DNA of 64,000 nucleotides from NCBI GenBank assembly GCA_029204225.1, contig CM055098.1, positions 21,827,367 through 21,891,366 of the forward strand, in the 5' to 3' direction. The translations under genes and the position numbers were made by a program. Below are positions 10,986 through 23,200 of this stretch, one piece after another. The notes beneath the pieces were generated by a model. It ran no database searches and had not been told where the DNA came from. It worked only from the letters and a program-made list of their open reading frames with translations. Source of the DNA: Diphasiastrum complanatum. Lineage: Eukaryota > Streptophyta > Lycopodiopsida > Lycopodiales > Lycopodiaceae. The stretch's first letter is position 1; every line of letters starts with the position of its first letter.

Positions 10986-12257
10986 CAACGGCTTCCTTAT
11001 AGATCTATGACATTAGGGAAATGGTCCAGGACCTCTCAACGGTCTACTCTAGACCACGACCAAGGTTCCATGCTAAGGACTCAGGAGACTGTGGAGTTTG
11101 GAGTCTGGACTCTGGAGTTGGAACTTGCCACTTCAAACTTGGAACTTAGGGTTTAGAAAGTAGGAGTATAACTGAAATTTGAGGCTTGAGCTCGTAGCTG
11201 ATAAATTATAATAGTGACCACTGACCAATGACTACTAGCTAGTTACTAACTTACTAATGACCACTGAGTTACTTGACACTGACTAGTCCGATTATTGATA
11301 TGTATTATGTATTATGGATATTAAATGGTAGCTAGGTAGAGTCTAGATCGTAGGAGTCAGGATTGTAGATTGTAATTTTGTTTCAAAGTTGAAAGTTAAA
11401 GTTCAAACTTATTTGAAAATTGCAATGTCGAGAAAAGAGAAAACTTAAAAGAATAAACAAGAAGGTTATGACAATGTTTCAAAAAGGCTAAAGCCAAAAA
11501 AAATTAGGTTAGAAAGTTGAAACTTAGATTCATCATTCAACATTCAACAATGAACATTCAACATTCAACATTCTATATGTAAGTTGTAACTACTAAAATA
11601 ATACATTAAATACCAATCAAAATTGTAAAACCATTAGTAACTACTAACTACTGAATCCTGAATCTTGATATTCCTAAATTCTAATTAGTAATTAGATAAT
11701 CGACTTCGGAAATCGGGTTTAGGGCCCAACAGATGGTTCGAACGGTTCGAAATGGGTCCGAACAATTCGATGCTTCGAATCGTGAGAGGTGGTTCGAACC
11801 GCAGTTTGATGCAACCTTGACCACGACTAGCTAATTTGGAGAGTCCATAACTTGACGATTACTTGCCCTTCCTAACTCAGATCAGTTCATCCTAATCCAA
11901 TATGATGTTAGCTACTAGTCAAATAAGGCAACAATAAAATCAGAGCTCGATTGCTAGAAATTGACCATGCTCATCTTAGGTCACTAGTAGATTCATAATT
12001 GTTATGGGAACTTGTGACAGCCATCAGTTTGCGTTGTCCCATGCTCTAGGAAGGAATTTAGGTTGGGATGCTAGGTTAGGGTGTAAATTCTCTAATGTGT
12101 TGAAATGTCCTTATCCTAACATGGCTTCTCGGGTCGGTTTACTAGTTCTCTACCTACAACAACTAGTAGCTTTGGATTCAGACTTCATTCGAGCAAATTG
12201 GGCCAAATTGGAAGCATATGACACCATAACGAGATTGGCTATCTAGTTTCAAACAAC
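10986..12257. other. no recognisable gene; simple repeats
   Basis: AT-rich and low-complexity. A CATTCAA-type repeat occurs at about 11,532-11,573, and a cluster of GGTTCGAA-like motifs at 11,738-11,805. The plus frame at 12,004-12,246 (80 aa) has no recognisable domain. Confidence 0.3.
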
Positions 12258-12507
12258 TAGATGACGGTACAAATGTCCAGTCGGGAGACAATTATACTTA
12301 AAACATCAAGGGTGTTGGGAAGGTACATATTCAATTACCTTCAAGAAAAGCTGGTGATATCAAGGATGTTCATTTAGTACCTGGCATAAAGGCGAACTTA
12401 CTCTCTGTTTCAAGAAGCAAAGCAACATATGGTTGAACAATTCGATGAAGAACAATGTCTTATCAAGAAGAAAAACAATAAAGTGGTGATTGAAGGGATT
12501 CTTGCAA
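12258..12507 (+). pseudogene. copia B protease/pre-integrase segment
   Basis: The translation contains IKGVGKVHIQLPS, GDIKDVHLVPGIKANLLSVS and a degraded FDEEQCLIKK stretch. This is the hallmark region between the copia aspartic protease and GAG-pre-integrase domains. Frameshifts and stops occur from about 12,430 on. It stops at the TSD of the inserted element. Confidence 0.75.
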
Positions 12508-12512
12508 GAAGA

Positions 12513-13105
12513 TGTTGGATTTCTGTCCTCTCCATCCTTCTTATTTCATGCTAATCTAGATTCATTTATTAGCTATTGTAAATATTGGCACAATCGCGAC
12601 ATCTGCAGAAATACAAGCAAAGTCGACGACAGTCTACATTGACATGTCCAAACTCATCAACTTGGCCGAAGTCATCAACATCCTCGACGTCTCCAACCTA
12701 TCCGACGTCTGCGTCCTCGACTTCCACGTCATCGACTTGTCCGATGACTTGCAACTTGTCCATGATCTCTGACTTGTACGAAGTCATTGACGTGTCCAAC
12801 ATCTCTAACTAAATTAGATGTTGACTGAAAGCGACGTGCAATAGCAAGTAGTGCCTTAATCCTAATTTATAAAGTTAACCATTCTTTTAATCAGTTAGTC
12901 ATGTGTACATATTCACCTAAGATCGATGGATCAGCAGATTAGTAATTCCGTTCAGAGCGCATTGTATCGTTCTTCTTCTCTGTTATCACAGAGTATTGTA
13001 TCAATCACATTGTATCTCTACACGACTAATCCATCATTGTTCCAACAATTTAGTTTGTGTAAGGTGATTGCACGTTCGAACTGATTCATACTTGCAGATT
13101 CATTG
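12513..13105 (+). repeat. truncated 5' LTR of inserted element
   Basis: Matches 13,205-13,855 and ends at the shared CTGTAGATTTTAT block. Several CpG positions of the other copy read TpG or CpA here (for example CATTGACATGTCCAAAC versus CATCGACATGTCCGAAC). Confidence 0.75.
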
Positions 13106-13204
13106 TTCTGTAGATTTTATAGTTGGATCAAGAAGCACACAACAATTTTTGTGCTATCTTGAATTTGAGAATCAAGGCATTTGAGAATCCAAATTAAGTG
13201 GGGG

Positions 13205-14145
13205 TGTTGGATTTTTGTCCTCTCCATCCTTATTTCATGCTAATCTAGATTCATTTATTAGCTGTTGTAAATATTGGCACAGTCGCGACATCTGCAGAAA
13301 TACAAGCAAAGTCGATGATAGTCTACATCGACATGTCCGAACTCATCGACTTGGACGAAGTCATCGACATCCTCGACGTCTCCAACCTATCCGACGTCTG
13401 CGTCCTCGACTTCCATGTCCTCGACTTCCACATCATCGACTTGTCCGACGTCTTGCAGCTTGTCCATGATCTCTGACTTGTACGAAGTCATCGAAGTGTC
13501 CAACATCTCTAACTAAATTAGATGTCGACTGAAAGCGACGTGCAACAGCAAGTAGTGCCTTAATCCTAATTTATAAAGTTAACCATTCTTTTAATCAATT
13601 AGCCATGTGTACATATTCATCTAAGATCGATGAATCAGTAGATCAGTAATTCCATTCAGAGCGCATTGTACCGTTCTTCTTCTTTGTTATCACAGAAGAG
13701 TATTGTATCAAGAAGAACGCGCCTAATTTGTTCTGCAATCACATTGTATCTCTACACGACTAATCCATCATTGTTCCAGCAATTTAGTTTGTGTAAGGTG
13801 ATTGCACGTTCGAACTGAATCATACTTGCAGATTCATTGTTCTGTAGATTTTATCGTTTTGTATGACTGATAGCATTGCTCGATTTTCTTGCTCTGATCA
13901 CTGCATTTAGTTCAACACTACCGCAAAGCCAAAACTCTGTAATCAAGGTAATTTGTGCATGGCTAGGGAATCGACTTAGTCGAATTAGCGACTTCGAAGC
14001 TGTGATTAGTAGGGCAGACTTCGAAGACTTCAAAATCGGTCTGATTACTAAATCGATAGACTTAGCATCATACACCGAGGATTCCCTGTTGCTGCATTTT
14101 GTTACAACAGAAATTGAAGGTTGATCCACCTGTCGAATCCCAACA
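13205..14145 (+). repeat. complete 3' LTR (941 bp) of inserted element
   Basis: TGTTGG…CCAACA termini. It contains an array of TCGAC/GACGTC-type motifs at about 13,320-13,500. The open frame across this array gives an Arg/His/Pro-rich translation and is not a gene. Confidence 0.8.
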
Positions 14146-14150
14146 GAAGA

Positions 14151-16620
14151 TTGTATAAACTTCAAGCTCAGGTGATAAGTCACCAAGCTACAATTGTTGA
14201 TATTGAAGGGACGAGTAAGTTATGGCATGACAGGTTTGGACATTTGAATTTCAATAGTCTACAAGTTTTGAGAAAATTTAATATGGTTACAAGTTCACCT
14301 CAACCAATTTCACATCACAAGTTCTGTGAAGGTTGTGTCTTTGGAAAACATTATAGACATAAATTTTCTTCTAGTACAACTAGAGCAAAATATATTCTAG
14401 AACTTGTTCATACAGAATATATTCTAGAACTTGTCCTATGAAAACACAGTCTCATGGTGGATCAAGTTACTATATGGTGTTTGTGGATGACTATTCTAGG
14501 AAGATATAGGTATATATTCTCAAGAATAAGGGGGAGGCATTCATGTGCTTTACTTGGTTTAAGGCACATGTCGAAAAAGAAATAGGTGGACAAATAAAGA
14601 TACTCCATTTAGATAAAGGGAGGGAGTATCTTTCTACAAAATATAAAAATGTTTTGCAATGTCAATGGCATAAAGAGATAGTTTGCAAGTACGGAAATGC
14701 CTGATGAAATGGGATCTCATAAACAATCTAAAATATCTTGTGAGAAGGAGCAAAATTATGGTATTCCTTTACATGAATATGAATCAACACATGAATCGCC
14801 TACATCACCTCATTTGCCTAGAGACGAAGCATTGATAGAGACAGGAAAAAGGAAAGAGAGGTCAAGTACATGGGATCACTTTCAACTTCACCAGGCAGGA
14901 AGCATCCTACACCGTTTACTAGAAAGTTACCTAGGTGGTACTATGGGACTATCAAAGATGGAGTTATCTTGGAACAAGGAGAGTCAAGTAAGCAGGGAGC
15001 TCGAAGATCAACAAGGCTTGAGAAGCAACATGAAGATCAAGATCAAGATCTACATGGGGATCAGCTTGAGAATGAAGATGTACAATATGCATTTATGGCT
15101 ACAGTTTTGGAAACTAAAAATCTATCTACTTTCAGGGAAGCTGAAAATGAGGATATTTGGAGGAAAGGGATGAAGAGTACGATCAATCACGAAGAACAAG
15201 ACTTGGAGGCTTGTTCAGTTACCTACAAGTAAGAAGGCAATTGGATGCAAGTGGATCTATAGAACTAAGCATAAATCGGATGGTTCTATGGACAAACATA
15301 AGGAAAGTTTGATTGCAAAAGGGTATGCTCAACAAGAAGGGATTGACTGTGAGGAAACTTTTGCACCAATTGCCAAGCTGACTACTATGAGGATAGTTTT
15401 GTCATTGGCAACTCAATTTGGTTAAGGTATCCAACAAATGGATGTTAAGAGTGCATTCTTGAATGGCTTTTCTAGAGGAGGAAGTCTATATGGAGCAACA
15501 AGAGGGATACATAGTAGTCGGACAAGAAGGCAAGGTTTGCAAGTTGGACAAGGCCTTATACGGACTTAAGCAAGCACCCAGGGCATGATACAGAAGGATT
15601 GATACATACTTTGAGGAGCTTGGTTTTTAGAAGAGTGGTGCAGAGCATACACTATATGTTATGGTAAAAGATAATCAGATTGTTATGGTAGTGATATATG
15701 TTGATGATCTTATCATCACAAGTTCTGATCAAGTTTTGATTCTTTGATTCAGAATATTAAGAAAGGTCTCTCATTAGAGTCTGATGTGAAAGATCTTGGT
15801 TCACTTCAGCATTTTCTAGGGATTGAGGTATGGAGAGTAGCACGTGGACTATGTATTTCTCAATCTAAGTATACACATAAACTTCTTGAAAAATTTGGGA
15901 TGTCAAAATGCAAACCTATCTCAACTTACGAAAGCTGAGGAAGATCGAGATTTAGATGAAACGTTATATAGACAACTTGTTGGAAGTTTGATCTATCTAA
16001 CAACTATACGACGAGATATTGCATATGTTATTAGTATGGTTAGCCAGTTTATGGCTAAGCCTAAGAAGGTTCACTGAAAAGCTGGAAAGCATATACTCAG
16101 ATATATTAAAGGTACTTTACGATTTGGTATCTTTTACGGAGGAAGACAAGATGATGTACAATTGCAGGGGTATGTTGATGTGGAAGAGCAAAGATCGACT
16201 ACAAGTTATGTTTTTATTCTTGGATCAAGTTCTATATATTGGAGTTCAAAGAAACAACCTACCATTGCATTATCATCTATAGAGGTAAACTATCGAGCTA
16301 CCACAAGTGCAGCATGCAACGCAATTTGGTTACGAAGCACTCTATGCGATCTTCATATGGAACAGGAAACACCTACAGTACTTCAATGTGTTAACCATAG
16401 TCCAATCAAGTTGGCAAAGAATCCGGTTTCTCATACCAGATCAAAACATATTTAAGTTTAACAATATTTCATCAGAGAGAAACTTCAAAATCGTGAAGTT
16501 GAGCTTATCTATTGTCCTATAGAAAAGCAAGTTGCAAATATTTTCACTAAGGGACTTGGTAAAATTAAATTTGAGAAGTTTAGAGAACTTCTAAGAGTGA
16601 TAGATAACAAAATTAACATC
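14151..16620 (+). pseudogene. copia B Pol: integrase, reverse transcriptase, RNase H
   Basis: The GAG-pre-integrase zinc finger is readable: LWHDRFGHLNF (two His) and FCEGCVFGKHYRHKF (two Cys). The integrase core follows (YYMVFVDDYSRK, HLDKGREYLS). A deletion near 14,680 removes the end of integrase. RT shows [45 protein letters not shown] and the catalytic YVDD box near 15,700. RNase H shows SSSIYWSSKKQPTIALSS…E and ends near 16,455. Stops (for example in the SLATQFG and APRA regions) and frameshifts near 15,470, 15,740, 15,930 and 16,080 make it inactive. The order INT-RT-RH defines copia. Confidence 0.85.
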
Positions 16621-16628
16621 AAGGGAGG

Positions 16629-16827
16629 TGTAAGAAATTCGGTGCTAACGCTACTAAAAAATTATATAAGGAGGACTGACACCCCACCTCCTTCATTCCA
16701 TTGTAGCGAGTTCTTCAGACTTGTGATTAATCTGGGACTTGTTTCTAGTCCTCAATCATCTTGTTGTGTGTAGTACTTGTGTGAGTATTCTACTCCTCCA
16801 TCTTAAATTATACTCATAATTCTAATA
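16629..16827 (+). repeat. 3' LTR of copia B
   Basis: Starts TGTAAGAAATTC after the polypurine tract AAGGGAGG and ends ATAATTCTAATA. It is an inverted match to 8,765-8,962. Confidence 0.8.
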
Positions 16828-19800
16828 GAAGCACTCATCCAAAATTTTGAAATTTGCACCACACAATCTAGATCCTTGGAAAATACAGCCATGGTGATAT
16901 AACAAATGTCAGACATGAATTTTTTTACCGTGATAATCCAAAGATTAGAAAAGCTCCTTGATAATATACGAAAGGCGAAAAGCAAAAGACAAGTGTTTCT
17001 ATTATGCGGCCGTCAAGAATGTAAAGAAGCAAAAAGTGTCAAGCCAAGTGGTCTTGCAGTACCAATCAATGCACATAATAGTATATAGAAACCAAAGAGT
17101 TTGCATCAACCATATGTCCTCATAGTAGACTCTCATAGATGTGAACCAATTCACTAACGAATTTTTGCAACACTCTTTAACGAGCATACGAATCATTCGA
17201 CCAATATCTAACATGAGGCACAAAGGAATTATGTACAATTTCAAAGCGATTAATTGCAGCCCTCCAATTATTTATGGTAGAGATTTATGTTCTTCAGTGG
17301 AGCTTTGCAACAGGTTCCTTTCCTAGTCAAATATCAAGAACGATATGACTCTCCAAACTAATGTCATCATCATTGGCTAGTTCATGGGCCAAATACTGGA
17401 AAAAAACACATAACGGTTTGATGGAACTGACAAAATTGTGAGCCTTACACACATGGCAAGCAAGAGTTTGAATATTCTCCCCATTGCATCAATTTGTCAG
17501 TTTCGGATCTGCTATCAAGAGAAAAAACATAATAGAATCATGCTATGAGGTTGTACAACGTAATATTTTTTCCTTGATTTGAATCGGCATTTTGAATTAG
17601 AGACCAATTCAAATAGACTCGAATTGCCAGACTAGAAACCGAATTGGTAAATCGGACTTCAGGTTTGTACTTTAGAATTTTGTTTTTGCTTTTCTAGTAT
17701 CCAGCCATAGATTGGACCAATTTAGTATGCCAATTTGGGACCATTTCTGGTATCCGGCAGGCCAATTCGTGCACATTTCCCCAACATGCTGATTCAGGTC
17801 TATGGCCAATTCGAATCGAGGGCAAAGCCAATTCCGATTCGAATCACTGATTCATTGCCTACAAATTGGCGATTTGTGCAACTATAGTACAAAGTGAAAA
17901 GCATTAATTAGAGCACTCCACTTATTGATGGTGAAGTTCAAGCAAAAAAAGAAAGACTTCATGGAAGGATTTTCAAAGATGACATATTCAAAAAGCTCCA
18001 AGTAGTTAGTATTGAAGGAACATAAGTAAATAAAAATATCTTATGTGGATAAAAGTGGTGATTCTGAACATCACAAAATTTTCGATAAAGCTTTGCATGA
18101 GTTTTTTCTCAAATCATCTACGCAACAGATAATCATTCTTCAAGTCCAAAATTGACATCAAAATGATGCCTCAATTATTCCAAGGCCATCATTAGCTAAT
18201 GATCAAAGAAAGCCTAATGATTGGTTTGTATTGACAGAGGTGTAAGGCCTTCAAAAGCATGGATTTGGTATAAACTCTTCCATGCATCATTTTGCTTTGG
18301 GAGCAACTGTCAAGAAAAGTTAGTGAAAATTAGTAAAGACTGATGTGTTCCATTGTTACCTTTCTATGCTTCCAAAACGCTTTGCACTTTAAGAAAGGAC
18401 TGAACAGAAGAGGCTAGATGTGGTACCAAAAGGACTGAAAGTACAAAGAAATAGATAGCGCTACCATGATTCAAAAAAGTGATTTGGGAGTTGCAATGGC
18501 TTTACACTTGAGTTTTTTACCCCTGTCAAGCAAAGCTATTAAGTATCTTTTACTAGTTTTACACCTTAAAAAATGAGCTCAATGAATGGTCAAGGAAAGG
18601 TGGAGGTGGAGGCGTGGCACTTGTGCAATCAATGATTAATTTGTATGCACACTATGCAATTTTTTGGCAATACAATACAAAATCTTCACATCTTAATACT
18701 CTAAACCATTTCGTTAGATTTTTGTGTTTTTGGTCCATAGGAATAAGATTAAGTGGTGGTTTTTCTGATTAAGAAAGGGAAGCAATCCTCATGTCTTGCT
18801 TTTGAAAGGATTGATTAAGCATTACTTACTACCATAGCCTGTTTGTTCCTCTCCTTAAATTTTCCATTTTTCCAAAATTCGTCTGTCGTGTTCCACTGTT
18901 CTAGACTTCTGCTGCTCGCCTACAAGCTTCTTCTTTTCATAGAAATGAAAATTTCTCAAAATCTTCGCTGAAATGCATTTTCAAACAAGGAACTGGCTGA
19001 TTAAAGTGAAACCTTTTACTACTTGGAAACGGCATAGTACATGTAGGAAAAGTAATAAGATAAGAAAGGAAAACTTTTTGAATCCTTGGTACTTCGGCTT
19101 TCTTTCATGGAGCAAAATATGAGGGAAATTCCTCAAGCTAAATTGTCTAAAACTTTCTTGTTTTTTATGTCAAGAATGAAAAATATGAAAGAAGGAAGAC
19201 TCTTGAAGGTACCAGAAAACATTTGCCACGAATATCAAAGGGTGAAGCATGGATGGTGTATCAAAATTGACAAGTGGCTCTTTGACTCAAAATTTGGGAT
19301 AGGTTACCGACAACCACCTCTTGTGATCCTGCTGGCCGTTCCTTTGAACAAGATGTGCTGCCGCTAAGGGCATGGTGAGATTGTACTCAGTCTTCACCTC
19401 CAGCCCACAGTAATGGGCTGTCCAAAGTCAAGGGCTGTGTTGCCCTAACCAGAAAATCCATCAAAATGAATGGCTAAAAGATACTTAAGGAAACGTGGAT
19501 ATTTTTGGAGTGACAACTTTACGAAACAATTTCTTGAAGTGCCTTCAAAGGAGACTGTACCATTACCAAGAAGGGATAAGCCCAAAAGTGACTTTACAGT
19601 TTACTGCACAATATTTACAAAGAGCAAAACGGCCATTTCAGAGTTGTAAATGAATTTACATAATTTGCATCAGAGCGAGAAGATGTGTACCAAACTTAGA
19701 ACGTGAAAAAGAAGTTTCCAATTGATATGAAAGTGTGGAAGTAGAAACTGCGTGACGCTCTTATCAATTGCATTAGCCTCCAAATGGGTCCTTCAAGAGA

Positions 19801-20940
19801 ACTGCTTTCAGGAGTTGTATCACATCAAAGCAGTACCTTCATATCATTCTTATCCAAGAGGATGTAGATGTACATGTAGTTTAGCCTATAAAGCTAACGA
19901 AAGTCTTCTAAAAACACAGCATGGATGATGATGATCTTACTTACTGCAACCCTGAATTTAGAGAGATTATTGAAACTTAAATTGCAATGGTCCATAATTG
20001 GGTGGGAAAGCCTAGATGTGAATTATTACAAGTTAATTCAACGAAGACATAGTAGGCACAAAGGTAGACTTCTATAATCTAAGCTCAGAAACGGGTGTAG
20101 ATTGCGATTTGAGTTGGAGCAACGAATTTCGTTTATTCGTAATGATGGAGAAGCAGAAAACAAACAATAATACCTTATGCGGTAACGAGCACTGAAAAGG
20201 GTGACTAATTTAATGAATAGAAAGGAAGGACTAGCCACACAAGTTCAAAACAGATCAACTGTGATCTAAGTAATCATCATTCACATAAGAAGTGCATTGA
20301 TGCAATGCAAAAAGATTAGAGCAGTTCATATTAAACCCTGGTCAACAAAATATATGTCCAATCTGATTATAGACAAAAGCAAGAAAACAACGTGAATGAA
20401 AAGCAATGCCTATTCAGTGAGTAAAGCTTATATTATTTTTTCTAACTGCTAAGTTGTTGTTTCCATTTTCTGATACATGGATAGAAGCGAAAAGGGGTGG
20501 CCAGAAAACCCATCAAAGCTGAAATAACTACGTCCACAAGTATCTCTTTAGGCTCTCCTCAGTTGCTAGTTCTCTGTCGCTAGTCATCACTTCAGAGTAT
20601 GAGCTCCACTAGATTGTAAGACTTGACAACAATCAAACCAGATGCATATCAACAGCACAGATCTTTCAGACACATTTTCGTAAGTAATACTATTTTCAGA
20701 ACAAAAGTTTCATAGCAACGCAGGCCAGGCTTATTGGCAACTCATAAATGTATTGCAAGTGTGCAAAGATACTTCATTGCAAGCTAAATGTAACCTACGC
20801 TTTTTAGTATGCGGAAAAACATAAGCAGAGGAGAGATTGAATATCAAAGAAATAGTATAAAAAAAAACCAAATGCTCCACTGAAAACCCGTTTAATTTGC
20901 AACGGAAGTTTCTTAAACAAGGCAGAAACAGTTGAAATTT
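16828..20940. other. 4.1 kb without recognisable gene or element
   Basis: Only short frames (up to 93 aa at 19,086-19,367) without recognisable domains. At 17,580-17,880 a GAATTGG/CCAATTC motif recurs in both orientations. I cannot assign the region to an element family. Confidence 0.3.
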
Positions 20941-21056
20941 CTTACAGCAAATCGAATATGTTGTAGTAGAAGCTTAGAGAAACCACTCTAAGGCTAGCTA
21001 GAGTGTTCGCTTTCCCTTTGTCGTCGCATTCGCTGCAGAAGAGGAACAACGCAGGC

Positions 21057-21101
<45 letters not shown>

Positions 21102-22830
21102 GGAAGGGAGAAGAGGGCCTTAAAAGAGAGATCCCTTGAGAGAAGTGGTGGCTGCCCAGTTTCCAAGGAGAGAGTCATCCACCCATAGATGCCACATTTC
21201 ATTGACTTTTTGGCCCCCTCTGAGGTAGTGCATTGCGAGGCGCAACCATACCAAGGCGGAAGGCCAACTGACTCCACATGCACATTTCAATAACGGTGGT
21301 TTCGAACTACATTGCCCGGTAAGTTCCAAATTCAAAATGGAATCCTCCCATTGGTCTAAGAATAAAAAATGGTCAGACTTAGCTTGAGTTGCCACCATGT
21401 GACACATGAGGAGACATGGGACAACTCAAGACCATTTTTTGGGCACGTTGCCTAGCATGTTGAATTGCCAAGGGCAACTTAACAAAAATGAACCAATCAA
21501 ATGGTAGGCTTGGCATGTTGAGTTGTCAGTGACAACTCAACAAAAATGGACCAATCAAACTGTAGGGATTCAAACTGGCCAATCTGATTGTGGCCTTGTC
21601 AACTAAATTTAAAAGGCAGGTGGCACATTGTTTGTCAGTTCACTTGCCAAAATTCAAAAAATGGGTGATGAGTCAAAGGGCTAGGCAAAGGGACTCGTTG
21701 TCTAAACCACTTTCAATCTTTATGAATTAGTTGCCCATGCACATTCCTCTCATGATATTTGCATGTTATTTGTTGCAAATGATTACGCTTATGAAGGTGC
21801 TTGCAAATTACCAAAAGAAAAATGGATTATTGCATTACAAATGGCATGAGGATTGATAATGCATGCTAGAGTCTACCCCTTACATAAGCACGCATGCACA
21901 AAGGCAAAGTGAGAGTAGTGCTTGTAAAGAACCAAGAAAGTTCAAGACCAATTGCATGATTTCAAATTTACCTAGTTAATTTTTGACCTTAGAATTTGAA
22001 TATCTAAAATTACAAAGGACATAGAGGTTCTAAGCGAGATTATAATAAGACATCTCTCCCACCGTTGCTAAGTTGGATAAGCGTGTTACTTGTGTCCATG
22101 GAGACCCATCTATCTCGAGTTGCATGTGGAAAAAGCACATTCACGACACCTAAAGCTAAAAACTGGCATTGCCTACAATGTGAGTGTGGAGTGTCAAAGT
22201 TGTACTTAATGAGGCTAGTGCAAAGCGATGTCAGTGCAAAGAGAAAATAATAGGAAATTGATTGAAGTTGAATGTTGGAAAAGGGCAAATGATGGGGGTT
22301 GAATGTTGTGAGTCAATGGGAATAAATTACCCAATTTAAAGAAAAAAAAGGAGCTCTTGTGTTGGGGCATGACGTAGGGCAAAGCATCCTCAACCAACGA
22401 AACCCCAAGGCATCCAACCTCCATTCGGCTTGGATGAGCTTGGTTCATGAAGGTGAATGCAACAATCTTGGAGGCCAAAGGAAGCATCTAATTTTCAACT
22501 ACGTAATGCATGCCAATCCTTTGAGTCATATGTACTTGAAGAGTCTTCTATTGACTAGCCTCGTTAACCTTCAAAAATCGTTCTTGATGAATGACTTAGG
22601 CATATTTGATTAATTGTGCCAACTCTCGTAGGATGTGTTATTTCAAGTAGGAAAATCAATGTTTTGGAGCATGTGTCTACCATAAGCACGTCCATTACTT
22701 GAGCTATTTAGAAGGACTTATTCACCTTCACATGTGTAAAACATGAAAGGGGTCCAATGTGAGACCCCTCTCTCTCCTCACTCAAATGTGCCAGTGTCAT
22801 AGTTTGGGCATGTGAATGTTCTTGCTATAT
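20941..22830. other. no recognisable gene; microsatellite and small repeats
   Basis: A (GA)n tract lies at about 21,067-21,098 and a 57-bp tandem pair at 21,454-21,568. Open frames at 20,942-21,283, 22,215-22,487 and 22,359-22,613 have no domain I recognise. Confidence 0.3.
21454..21568. repeat. 57-bp tandem duplication with a palindrome
   Basis: Two adjacent units share GCATGTTGA[AG]TTG and AACAAAAATG[AG]ACCAATCAAA. The second unit contains a perfect 12-bp inverted repeat with a 1-nt centre (21,517-21,541, arms GTTGAGTTGTCA). Confidence 0.65.
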
Positions 22831-22839
22831 GTGGAGGTG

Positions 22840-23200
22840 CTATTTGGTGAAGGTTGCATTTGGTGGAGGCACCATCCTGTGCAGGTTTTTCTGCTGGAGG
22901 TTACATCTGGCGCAGGTATCTTTTGGATAGGTAGCAGTTTCGAACACGCAAATCTGAGGGAGGCAACATCGAGGACAACAAAACATGTATTTTCTTGTGC
23001 AGCTTTTATGTGGTGCAGGTCCATCTGTAGGTGGCCGGCAGTACCTGAGCAACATCTGACCAAAACAGAGGCATTTCTGAGGGCGGCAGTTTTTGGTGGA
23101 AGCAACATCTGGGGGCAGCAACATCTGACCAGGACAGGCTTTATTTGAGGCTGTTTTTCGGGACAGAGGCATATATGAGGGCGACAGTTTCTGGTGGAGG
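22840..23200. repeat. degenerate minisatellite, GGAGGCAACATCTGG-like units
   Basis: The motif family GGAGG[CT]…ACATCTGG/GAGG recurs with variable spacing. A longer pair also repeats: ACATCTGACCA near 23,053 and 23,120, and GAGGGCG[GA]CAGTTT near 23,078 and 23,178. Long frames on both strands through this block are repeat artefacts. Confidence 0.5.

Larger units (their letters stand above)
12513..14145 (+). mobile_element. inserted copia-like LTR element, deletion derivative
   Basis: Flanked by GAAGA target-site duplications (12,508-12,512 and 14,146-14,150). It starts TGTTGG and ends CCAACA. A truncated 5' LTR (12,513 to about 13,105) is followed by about 85 bp of the interior's 3' end, including a polypurine tract (AAGTGGGGG), then a full 3' LTR (13,205-14,145). 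Most of the 5' LTR's second part and the interior have been lost, probably by illegitimate recombination. A diverged relative's 3' end lies at 51,985-53,110. Confidence 0.8.
12258..16827 (+). mobile_element. Ty1/copia element B, 5'-truncated, split by a nested LTR element
   Basis: Protease/pre-integrase sequence (12,258-12,512) continues at 14,146 after a foreign LTR element bounded by the 5-bp duplication GAAGA. Removing the insert restores a continuous reading frame across the junction. Downstream come integrase, RT, RNase H, a polypurine tract (AAGGGAGG) and a 199-bp 3' LTR. No gag, PBS or 5' LTR is found, so the 5' end is lost. The LTR belongs to the same family as copia A. Confidence 0.8.

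Noticed and set aside
13215-13469. Arg/His/Pro-rich 84-aa frame
   Set aside because: It lies entirely inside an LTR and arises from the TCGAC motif array.
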